A DNA stretch of 64,000 nt from Verrucomicrobiaceae bacterium. Its GTDB lineage: Bacteria; Verrucomicrobiota; Verrucomicrobiia; Verrucomicrobiales; Akkermansiaceae. Within the stretch, counting starts at the first letter, position 1; each line of letters begins with the position of its first letter. A program made the position numbers and the translations under genes. Below the pieces are notes generated by a model. That model was given only the letters and a program-made list of their open reading frames with translations, ran no database searches and was not told where the DNA came from. The stretch covers positions 332,325-396,324 of the forward strand of contig JAIXQH010000044.1 of assembly GCA_027484055.1 (NCBI GenBank). Direction: 5' to 3'. Positions 1 through 8,513 of the stretch are shown one piece after another.

Positions 1-1891
1 AAAACTCGCCGTCGAGCATGCGCTTCCAGTCCTTCGGCGATTGTTCGAACGCTTTGGCGATGGTGAGGGACTCGGCGCCGACCAGCGGTTTGTCGTAGAG
101 ATGCGCGGCCGACGCGGCGGTGCGCACCGAGTCCACGGTGGGATAAAACGCGGTCATCAGACCATCGAACCAGAACTCGCCCATCGGCACGTCCACGCGC
201 CCGCCCGCCGCGAGTCCGTCGATGTGCGGCTGGGGGTAGGTGCCGTAAACGTTCTCGGCGCGCATGAGCAGGCCGTCGGCATGGGCGCGTTGGGTCCAGC
301 GGGCGTAGAAATCGTTGTAGAGATCGGCCAGCACCTGACGGTAATCCCACAGGAAGCGGTTGGTGGACTGGCGGTCGTCCACCACGCGCCGGGTCAGGGC
401 GGGCAACCACGGCAGCAGATCGTAGCCGTGTTTTTTGCGGAAGGTTTCGCGGAAGCCCTCGGTCCACGTGCCCTGCTGACCGTCGGCCGACGCGCCGATT
501 TCGTAGCTGTCGGTGAAGAGGCCGGTGAAGGCTTTGCGCGACGCGGGCGGCGTGTCGGCGACCAGGATCTTGGCGGTGGCGTCGTAGAGGGCGTCGGCCG
601 CCGCCGGACTGTAGGGGTCCACTTCGTAACCGCCTCCGGGAACGGCCCGGCTCTTGGCGCGGGGCGGCTCGCCGACCAACACCACGCCGAAACGGGCGAT
701 GGTCCAACGGCCGGCGGGCACGTCCCAGGTCAGTTTGCCGTCGGGCGACATCTTCGCCGTCAGATCCACCGTGTCGGTGCTGCGGCAGTCGGTGACATCG
801 GGGGCGGAGTATTCATCGGCCAGCAAGAGGTTGATCCGCATTTTCGGCCAATTCCACACGCTGCGGTTGGCGGATTTGAACTTCCACCACTTGGTGCCCG
901 GTCGCGATTGCGGCTGGTCGCCCGTCCGCAGAACCTGGAACTCCGCCAGGCGGATTTGCGGATCGTGCGCGGTGGCGACCAGCAGGCGGAAATGACCGGC
1001 CGTGACCGGCGGGAACGGCACCACCCGGCTCTCGCCCGGTTGCAGGGCAAGGGTGGTGACGGTGCGGAATGTTTTGCCATCGTCCGACGCCTGAATCTCG
1101 CCGGTGGCCGGACCGGCCCCGGACGGGCTGGCGATAAACGCGCGGACGGCGGGCAAGGGTTGCGGGTAGCTGAGATCCAAGGTCACGGGAAATGTTGCTT
1201 TAGGGGCGGCGTGCCACACGGTTTCAGGATCGCCATCGACCCCTTCCACGGCGGGAAAATTCTCTTCGCGGCAATAGCCTTGCTGCACCGAACTGGCGCG
1301 CACCTTCAAGGGTCGCAGCGGCGAGGTCGCTGGGGCCGGGAACGCCACCACCATGGCATCACGGTAATAACCGCCGGGACCGCTTGCGGCCGGCAGGTCG
1401 CAGGTCAGGCGTTGAGGCCCGTCCACCTGGATTTCGCGGTACGTCAGGGTCTTGGTGGCGTGGGTAGCATCGATCCACGGTCCGCCGATGCCCCATCCCG
1501 CCGCCGGCACCACGTTGATCGAAATGCCCAGCTTGGCCGCTTCGGCCAAGGCATGTTGGAAAAGCGCGCGCCATTCCGGTCCCATCATCGTCGCCGTGCC
1601 CACCTTGGGCGCACCGCCCACATCGAACAAATCGAGCACCGTGATGCCTTGCCGCGCCATCTCGCTGAGATCGCGGGTGATGCCTTCTTTGCTAACGTTG
1701 CCGTCGATCCACCGCCACCACACGCCCGCCTTGGCGTCCGTCGGAGGAGCGAGAAACTGCCGGGCCAGTTCATCGGCGGCTTTGGCGGGGAGTTCCGCCG
1801 CGTGGGTGCTGGCCAATCCACCCAGGGCGGGAAGGCAGGCAAAAGCGAAACAACGCAGGAGGCGGAGGCGGGAACAGGTTTTGATTTTCAT
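1..1891 (-). CDS. GH106-type alpha-L-rhamnosidase, 3' end truncated by window edge
   Basis: Not in the ORF track because it runs off the window. Reverse-strand translation from ATG at 1891: MKIKTCSRLRLLRCFAFACLPALGG..AKAADELARQFLAPPTDAKAGVWWRWIDGNVSKEGITRDLSEMARQGITVLDLFDVGG..MMGPEWRALFQHALAEAAKLGISINVVPAAGWGIGGPWI. Same architecture as the intact GH106 proteins at 26601 and 29997. Confidence 0.85.
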   Translation of the reverse strand, partial: MKIKTCSRLRLLRCFAFACLPALGGLASTHAAELPAKAADELARQFLAPPTDAKAGVWWRWIDGNVSKEGITRDLSEMARQGITVLDLFDVGGAPKVGTATMMGPEWRALFQHALAEAAKLGISINVVPAAGWGIGGPWIDATHATKTLTYREIQVDGPQRLTCDLPAASGPGGYYRDAMVVAFPAPATSPLRPLKVRASSVQQGYCREENFPAVEGVDGDPETVWHAAPKATFPVTLDLSYPQPLPAVRAFIASPSGAGPATGEIQASDDGKTFRTVTTLALQPGESRVVPFPPVTAGHFRLLVATAHDPQIRLAEFQVLRTGDQPQSRPGTKWWKFKSANRSVWNWPKMRINLLLADEYSAPDVTDCRSTDTVDLTAKMSPDGKLTWDVPAGRWTIARFGVVLVGEPPRAKSRAVPGGGYEVDPYSPAAADALYDATAKILVADTPPASRKAFTGLFTDSYEIGASADGQQGTWTEGFRETFRKKHGYDLLPWLPALTRRVVDDRQSTNRFLWDYRQVLADLYNDFYARWTQRAHADGLLMRAENVYGTYPQPHIDGLAAGGRVDVPMGEFWFDGLMTAFYPTVDSVRTAASAAHLYDKPLVGAESLTIAKAFEQSPKDWKRMLDGEF

Positions 1892-1933
1892 GGGGTATGA
1901 TTCCGAACAGGGCAGGCCGACGGGGGGTGATTA

Positions 1934-4900
1934 TTATTTTTGTATTCCGGTCGCAGGCAGCGAGGAGCGGAAGCGGTAGGTGCCCGCGCCTATGGTATAA
2001 ACGGCCGCTCCAGCTTCTTGGCGGAGGACGGTCACGCCTTTGATCTTATTTATAGGTTTGCCCGCTTCGGTCACGCTGGCAGCATCCGTCGTTGGTATAT
2101 AAACGGTGGCGTTGGTGTTGAAGGGTATCGTCACGTCCAGTTGCAAGGCAGACGACTCCACTTTCCAAGCCGTGGCGATGCGGCCATAAGGCGATTCCAG
2201 ACTGGTTTTGGCCCAGCTCAATCCGGCGCCCAGCACCGGGCGGATGATGATTGTTTTATAACCGGGGCTGGCGGGCTGGATGCCGCCGACGTAACCGTAT
2301 AAATATTCACCCACTGCACCGAAGGCGTAGTGGTTGAACGAGTTCATCCCGATGGCTCCGAACCCCTTGTTAGGAGTCCAGCCATCCCAACGTTCCCACA
2401 TGGTGGTGGCCCCGTTTTTCACCGGAAACAGCCACGATGGGTAGGTGTCGGTCAGCAGAAGTTTATAGGCCAAGTCGTCTTTTCCGGCCTGGCTCAGTCC
2501 TGGTAATAAACGGGGAGTGCCGATAAACCCGGTGGCCAAGTGATCGTTGAAACGCTTGATCTCCTGCACGAATTGATCGGCGGCTTTCTCGCGTATCTCG
2601 GGTAGCAGCAAATCCATCGTAAAGGCTAGGGCGTAAGCGGTCTGGCTGGAGTCTTTGATCGCGCCGTCGGCTTGAATAAACTCCCGGGCAAACGCCTTTT
2701 TAATATCACTGCTGCGTTGGATGTAGCGGGCCGCGTCCTCGGTCTTACCAATGGCTTGGGCCATTTCCGCCATGATTTGCGCCAGGTAAGCATGATAGGC
2801 GGTGTCCATCACTTCCTTTTTCGCGCCGCCGCCGGCATTCAACCAGTCGCCAAAACCGCCCACCGTGGTGATGCCGTCCTTGGTTTTCGTTTCCAACCAT
2901 TTCATATAACGCTCCATTGATTCATATTGCTCGGCGATGAGCCGGGTGTCGGCGTAGTTGCGATAGATATTATACGTGCAAAGGATCGGAGCGTCGCTCC
3001 AAGCGGTGCTGCCCCCGCCTCCCAAGATGCCAGGAATCACATGCGGAAATGAGCCGTCGGCGTTTTGATCGTCGCGGCTGTTTTGCAGCCAGCGGGTGAA
3101 AAAATTGGCAACATTGAAATTATAAGCTGCGGTCGGCGCGAAAAACTGGGTGTCGCCGGTCCAGCCCATGCGCTCGTCGCGTTGCGGGCAGTCGGTCGGC
3201 ACCTCCAGATAATTGCCCTTCTGGCCCCATACCTGATTACTATAAAGCTGATTGAGCAGTGCATGGGACGATTCGAAGCTGCCGGTGCGGTCCATCGGCG
3301 TATGCACCACCAGACCGGTCACCGCGCTCAACTCTGGCTTGGTGCCCAGCCCGCGAATTTCTACATACCGGAAGCCGTGAAAGGTGCCGAATGGTTGAAA
3401 GGTTTCCTCTCCCCGGCCCGATAGGATATAGTAATCAGTGGCCGGGCAACTGCGCAACGCGGCGGTATATAACGTGCCGTCTGCATTGAGCATCTCGGCA
3501 TGGCGCAGCGTGAGGCGACGCCCGGCAGGTCCGCGGACTTTGAGACGCACCCAGCCGACCATGTTTTGCCCCAAGTCAAAGGTCCAGCAACCCGGCTTGG
3601 TTTCGCGGACCGAGCGAGCCGGAAGCTCTCCAATAATACGCGAGGGCTCGGCCGTGGACGCCTGCAACACCACGGTGGATTTTTTACCCTTGGGTAACTC
3701 CTCGCCGACCACCACCGGAGTCCAGTTTTGTTGATCAAAGCCGGGCCGGTCCCAGCCGGGCATGGCCAGGCGGGCGTCGTATTCACAGCCAATCAGCAAG
3801 TCGGCATGACGCACTGGACCAAAGGCAGTTTTCCAAGTGTCGTCACTGCATGCCCGCTGAATCGTGCCGTCGGCGAGTTCCATTTCCAACTGTATAATGA
3901 AGCGAGGGCGGCCTTTATATAGGTTGCGTTTATTATAGTGCGCCAAGGAACTGGCATACCAACCGTCGCCCAAAATCGCCCCCAGCGCATTGTTGCCTTG
4001 GGTGATAAGACGGGTGACATCGTAGGTTTGATAATGCACCCGTTTATTAAAATTCGTCCACCCGGGGGCGAGAACATCCTGTCTCACCGGCTGGCCGTTG
4101 AGGCGCAATTCATAGATGCCGAGGGCGCTGACGCAGACGGTGGCGCGTTTGACAGGCCCGCTGGCCACGAACTCCTTGCGCAGATAGGGGGCGGGCATCC
4201 GGGGCAAGTCCGACTTGGTGGGCGGCGCACCCCACGGATTGCCTTTTAACAACTCGGCACTCAGCCAAGTGACGTCATTAAAACCCACAGTCATCCATCC
4301 AGCCGCCGCCTGCTGGGTAACCTTCCAGCTTGCGTCCAAGGGCACCAAAACGGGTTCGCCGGTTTCAAATTGCAATACCAGCTGACCAACGGCCGCCGGC
4401 AAATACGGGTCCGCAATGCTGACCACCACGCCGAGACTGTTGCGGCCCTGTTTTAAGGTTTTCGTAATATCCAAGCGCGAGGTCGCCTCCCAATGGGCCC
4501 CGCTGCCCACGATCACCCCGTTCACCGTCGCCTGGCATTCATTAAACGCATAGAGAACCCAAATGGCGCGCTTGAGTATGCGATCGGCGGGCAGTTCGAT
4601 TTCGCGGCGCAGATAGGTATCGCCGCTGTTCTTGCCTTCCTTTTTCGGCATCTGCAGCCAGCTAAGACCTTTTAAAGAAAATGATTTATTATCGGCCTCG
4701 ACCTCCGCAGTTGTTTGATACGCGTCATCATTGCCGATCCATTTCGCCTGCCAATCGGTGGGCGAGAGCAGTCCCATCGTCCAGCGGGCAGACTCGCTCC
4801 ACGCGCCGGGCTTTCCGGTTTGGTCCCAGGTGCGGACCTTCCAATAACAGATGGCACCGGAGGTAAGCGGTTGTCCGTTGTAGACAATTTGATTCTGCTG

Positions 4901-5176
4901 ATCGGAGGCGATTTTCCCGCTGTCCCAACGATCACCCTGGTCCTTGGCCAACAACTCCGGGGTGGATGCGATCAGAACGTGATAGGCAGTCTGGCGCGCC
5001 CCGCGCTCGGCGGAGGTGTTGAGCCAACTCAGGCGCGGGCGGACCACGTCGAGGCCGAGCGGATCGTGCCGATATTCACAACGTAACTGCGTGACCTCGG
5101 CCGCCGCGCTGACGACGGACGATGCGCACGTGAAGAGGACAACGGCGTATATGATTAAGAGTGTAAGTTTATTCAT
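1934..5176 (-). CDS. GH78 alpha-L-rhamnosidase, secreted
   Basis: Signal peptide; LRCEYRHDPLGLDVVRPRLSWL..RQTAYHVLIAS..WDSGKI N-terminal module; PTDCPQRDERMGWTGDTQFF catalytic motif. Confidence 0.93.
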   Translation of the reverse strand: MNKLTLLIIYAVVLFTCASSVVSAAAEVTQLRCEYRHDPLGLDVVRPRLSWLNTSAERGARQTAYHVLIASTPELLAKDQGDRWDSGKIASDQQNQIVYNGQPLTSGAICYWKVRTWDQTGKPGAWSESARWTMGLLSPTDWQAKWIGNDDAYQTTAEVEADNKSFSLKGLSWLQMPKKEGKNSGDTYLRREIELPADRILKRAIWVLYAFNECQATVNGVIVGSGAHWEATSRLDITKTLKQGRNSLGVVVSIADPYLPAAVGQLVLQFETGEPVLVPLDASWKVTQQAAAGWMTVGFNDVTWLSAELLKGNPWGAPPTKSDLPRMPAPYLRKEFVASGPVKRATVCVSALGIYELRLNGQPVRQDVLAPGWTNFNKRVHYQTYDVTRLITQGNNALGAILGDGWYASSLAHYNKRNLYKGRPRFIIQLEMELADGTIQRACSDDTWKTAFGPVRHADLLIGCEYDARLAMPGWDRPGFDQQNWTPVVVGEELPKGKKSTVVLQASTAEPSRIIGELPARSVRETKPGCWTFDLGQNMVGWVRLKVRGPAGRRLTLRHAEMLNADGTLYTAALRSCPATDYYILSGRGEETFQPFGTFHGFRYVEIRGLGTKPELSAVTGLVVHTPMDRTGSFESSHALLNQLYSNQVWGQKGNYLEVPTDCPQRDERMGWTGDTQFFAPTAAYNFNVANFFTRWLQNSRDDQNADGSFPHVIPGILGGGGSTAWSDAPILCTYNIYRNYADTRLIAEQYESMERYMKWLETKTKDGITTVGGFGDWLNAGGGAKKEVMDTAYHAYLAQIMAEMAQAIGKTEDAARYIQRSSDIKKAFAREFIQADGAIKDSSQTAYALAFTMDLLLPEIREKAADQFVQEIKRFNDHLATGFIGTPRLLPGLSQAGKDDLAYKLLLTDTYPSWLFPVKNGATTMWERWDGWTPNKGFGAIGMNSFNHYAFGAVGEYLYGYVGGIQPASPGYKTIIIRPVLGAGLSWAKTSLESPYGRIATAWKVESSALQLDVTIPFNTNATVYIPTTDAASVTEAGKPINKIKGVTVLRQEAGAAVYTIGAGTYRFRSSLPATGIQK

Positions 5177-5352
5177 GAGATTTTGAAGTAAAGCCGTGCG
5201 AAGGAGGTATGTCGCCGCGTAAGTAAACCACCAATGCCAAGCCCGGCCTTGGCCTCCAAGTCAGCGATGATGCCCTCCTTGCTCAGATTGCCATTCAAAG
5301 CGAAGTGAAAGATCCAAGGACGAGCGTAGGCCGGGGATTTAGGAAAAGGCAT
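5173..5352 (-). pseudogene. GH106 N-terminal remnant, 59 aa
   Basis: Reverse-strand translation MPFPKSPAYARPWIFHFALNGNLSKEGIIADLEAKAGLGIGGLLTRRHTSFARLYFKIS* matches PPASARPWVLYFAVNGNLTKEGITADLEAMARVGIGGF of the 29997-33257 GH106. Too short to appear in the ORF track. Confidence 0.85.
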
Positions 5353-5380
5353 ATTTTTGTATCACTCTACGGGTGAGGTG

Positions 5381-8300
5381 TCACTTCATGGTTTCCTGTG
5401 TCTTGCCCATCACCGGCATATTACAGGGGAGCGTCTTTCCTTTCAGTGGCGACCACGGCTCCAGGCTGTAGCCGTTTTTATCAAAGCGGATACCATAGTG
5501 TCCGGCAAAGATTCCGGCATAGGCATGCCAGTTCTCTGGCAGGTAGCCGATGCCGTTGGACTTGTTGCCATCCCAATAATAAAACGCACTGCCCACCGGA
5601 TTTCTCCGCGGCCCGAGGATGCCGATTCCGGAGTTGAAGGTGCCCTTGTCAAAGGAGGCGACTTGCGGCCAAAGCACTTCCTCGGCCTGCTGGCGGCGGC
5701 CCAGTTTATAGAGCGCCATGATGACGTAGTTGGAATACGGCGGGGTGATGCTTCCGTTCATATAACCCTCCCATTCGCGGTAGCCGTGACTCATCTCGTC
5801 GCGTCCCATGGATATAAGATTGGTCGGCAATCCATATTGGAATTGGGTGAAGCCGATCTCTTTCATCTTCGCAAAGAGCCGGTCCATGATCTGGTGGGCC
5901 AGCTCATCGGGCACCAAGCCAGCACAGATCGCGTAACCGTTGATCCAGGGAAACATCCGGTCACGTAACTTGCCCTCCAAATCGCGCCAGCCACCGATGA
6001 CACCGGTTTCGGGGTTATAAAACATCTTCAGGTAGTTGTCTTTGATCAACTGGGCACGCTTCTGGTAATGGGCCGCCTTTTCTTTGCGCCCTGCTAGGGT
6101 TTCCAAATCGGCCATATGCACAAAGGCCTCGTAATTGACGGCTGTGGAGTGCGCCTCTTTCACCCCTTCGGGCAGTTTATAATTATCAAACCAGTGCCCG
6201 CGATCGCCGGAATCGACGATGCCATCGCCATCGGTATCGTGCGCCTCCAAGTGCCCGGCCAAAGCTTCCAGACGCGGTAGCCACCGGTCGAGCAAGGGCT
6301 TCCCGCCCACTGTATTCACGGCATACCAGGCGCTGTTGATTAGAAACCCACCGCTCTCGAATGAGGCATACCATTTCCCAGGCGGGGTCACCTCGACCTT
6401 CATGCCGTGCCAAAGCAAGTGACCGCCCATGCCATCCAGATACCGGTCCACCGTGGGCACCACCAGTGCCATGGGCGAAATGCCGTCCTTCATCACTGGC
6501 GCATAGACCGCCATTTCGGCGTAAAATTGGACTGATAGCGGGCAATCCTGACTGATAACATTATTGGCCAACACACTCTGGTCCACGCGCCACTGCGCGA
6601 TGTTCAATGAGTATTTCGGCAACCCGCTCAGCCGCAGATCTTGCGCGACGATGTCCGGCCAGGGGATCTGAGGCTCCACCGCAAAGGTGAACGTCCCGCG
6701 CCAATTGCCTGCCGGGATGAGTCCGTAGCGTTCCTTCAGACCCGTCGTCTCCGGCACCAAGTCCATCATACAATGCCCGCCCATATCGTGTCCGCCCGAC
6801 GGGATCACCTGACGCAGCACCGCCTCGTCGCCCGTTTGGGTGATGCGGAAGGTCCCGCAATCCGGCGCATGCATGTAAGTGGGGAGCTTCACAAAACCCA
6901 CCGGATCTTCGGCGCGCGGGAAGAAAGCCGTCGGCGTCTGTCCGTAATCCAAAGCAAACCGGAACAAGCCGGCCTTCAGCGGCAGTGCCCGCTTGGCGGC
7001 GGTGGACAGTTCGAGTTCGATCGACTTCTCTTTGAACCGGAACGCGAGCTGCGCGAAGACGCCGGGCGCAACCGCGACGAAGGGATAACTGACCACATTC
7101 CCCTCCCGCACAAACGGTCCGTCCCCCGCCGCTTGAACCGGGCTGAACATCGGCTCGGCGATGGGAAAGGCACCGGCATTTTTCAGGATATTGCAGAGAA
7201 ACTGTCCTTTGCCAGTGGCATCCAGCGAAAGGTAGCTCAAACGGGGCCGGGCCTTGTCCAGGTTGAGGCGATACCAGGGAGTGGAAATGACCAACTGGGT
7301 CGCATCTTCCTTGATGTCGGGAACAAACCCGGCATCCGGTTTCAAGTCCGAGGCCTGAGGCTTAGGTGCTGGACCCGCGGTCACGGCAACCGCCGCACCT
7401 TCTCCATACACCTCCAACTCCGAGACCTGCGCGACATCAAAGCCCGAGGTCTCTGATTTTTCCACCGCCGTGATCCGGACCCGGACGTTGTCGGTCACCA
7501 CAGGTTTGAAATCGATTGCATACTCCGATTGCGGTCCGGGCTTTGCATCTTTCCGCGCGAACAACGGCAAAAACGTGGCGCCGCCGTCCGGCGAATATTC
7601 ACCCGTGAAATCCCGCGTGTTTTTCCCAGCATAAAGCACCACACGATCAACCGTGCGGGGCCCGGCGAACTTCACCCAGACCCACTGCGGCAGGTTCTGC
7701 TGAGCCTGCGAACCCCAGCCCGCTCCCGTTGTCCGGCCGTCGTTGATGAAGTGACGCCCGGTTTGATCCGTCATCACACCCTGCCAACGGACACTGCTGG
7801 TTTCGATTTTGGCCCCCTCGGACCACAGCGCCACGTTCCGCTTCCCGGATGCCGGTTTCTCGCTCACGGCAACAGGCTCGGCCGTTTCGAAAGTCAGCTG
7901 GGCCTTGGATTCAAACGAGCTGCTAACCGTCCACTTCGCGCTTCCTTTGTGATTCCAAGATTTGACTAGAACTGCATTCTGTCCGCGCTTCAGCACAACG
8001 TCCACTTTGACCGTCTCCTCGCCTTCACCCACCAGCGTGTTATTCACAAAACAGCGCAATGACCCAGACGCACGGAGGGTCAGCACGGCTTGCGCAGCCA
8101 CCTCGCTCCCCACCCGAAAGCCTGCATACGCACAGGCATTGGGATACGAGGCACCGCATGCGGCGGCCAAATCCAGCGCCCCATCTTGCGCCGGAATCGA
8201 TAGACCGCGCATGTCCCGCCCACCTAGGCCTACGTGTGCATTCCATTGATTGCGCTTCGGGTCATTATTGGTGGCATTTTCAATGTTTTCGTTGGCTTGG

Positions 8301-8437
8301 AAATCGCCCTGCGTGTAGCGCGGGAAGGCCCCGACGACCCACCAGCTCGTGGGGGATTGGGCGGGACTTTCGGCGGCACCGGCAGTCAGGACTGCAAAGC
8401 CGAGACTTATAGTTAGAATATATACGGATTTTATCAT
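5381..8437 (-). CDS. Secreted six-hairpin ((alpha/alpha)6) glycosidase-like protein with F5/8-type C (discoidin) domain
   Basis: Signal peptide; discoidin-like GRTTGAGWGSQAQQNLPQWVWVKFAGPRTVDRVVLYAG..; C-terminal helical repeat style (HSTAVNYEAFVHMADLETLAGRKEKAAHYQKRAQLIKDNYLKMFYNPETGVIGGW..). Confidence 0.65.
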   Translation of the reverse strand: MIKSVYILTISLGFAVLTAGAAESPAQSPTSWWVVGAFPRYTQGDFQANENIENATNNDPKRNQWNAHVGLGGRDMRGLSIPAQDGALDLAAACGASYPNACAYAGFRVGSEVAAQAVLTLRASGSLRCFVNNTLVGEGEETVKVDVVLKRGQNAVLVKSWNHKGSAKWTVSSSFESKAQLTFETAEPVAVSEKPASGKRNVALWSEGAKIETSSVRWQGVMTDQTGRHFINDGRTTGAGWGSQAQQNLPQWVWVKFAGPRTVDRVVLYAGKNTRDFTGEYSPDGGATFLPLFARKDAKPGPQSEYAIDFKPVVTDNVRVRITAVEKSETSGFDVAQVSELEVYGEGAAVAVTAGPAPKPQASDLKPDAGFVPDIKEDATQLVISTPWYRLNLDKARPRLSYLSLDATGKGQFLCNILKNAGAFPIAEPMFSPVQAAGDGPFVREGNVVSYPFVAVAPGVFAQLAFRFKEKSIELELSTAAKRALPLKAGLFRFALDYGQTPTAFFPRAEDPVGFVKLPTYMHAPDCGTFRITQTGDEAVLRQVIPSGGHDMGGHCMMDLVPETTGLKERYGLIPAGNWRGTFTFAVEPQIPWPDIVAQDLRLSGLPKYSLNIAQWRVDQSVLANNVISQDCPLSVQFYAEMAVYAPVMKDGISPMALVVPTVDRYLDGMGGHLLWHGMKVEVTPPGKWYASFESGGFLINSAWYAVNTVGGKPLLDRWLPRLEALAGHLEAHDTDGDGIVDSGDRGHWFDNYKLPEGVKEAHSTAVNYEAFVHMADLETLAGRKEKAAHYQKRAQLIKDNYLKMFYNPETGVIGGWRDLEGKLRDRMFPWINGYAICAGLVPDELAHQIMDRLFAKMKEIGFTQFQYGLPTNLISMGRDEMSHGYREWEGYMNGSITPPYSNYVIMALYKLGRRQQAEEVLWPQVASFDKGTFNSGIGILGPRRNPVGSAFYYWDGNKSNGIGYLPENWHAYAGIFAGHYGIRFDKNGYSLEPWSPLKGKTLPCNMPVMGKTQETMK

Positions 8438-8513
8438 ATCGATTGATGGCTGAAGAAAGATGACTGGAATCCCGGCTGCTCACTCGCAGCATGGGTAGGT
8501 TATAAAAAACAGA

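Noticed and set aside
41-1900. 619-aa plus-strand ORF
   Set aside because: Antisense shadow of the truncated GH106 gene on the minus strand; low-complexity G/R/H-rich translation, no recognisable domain.
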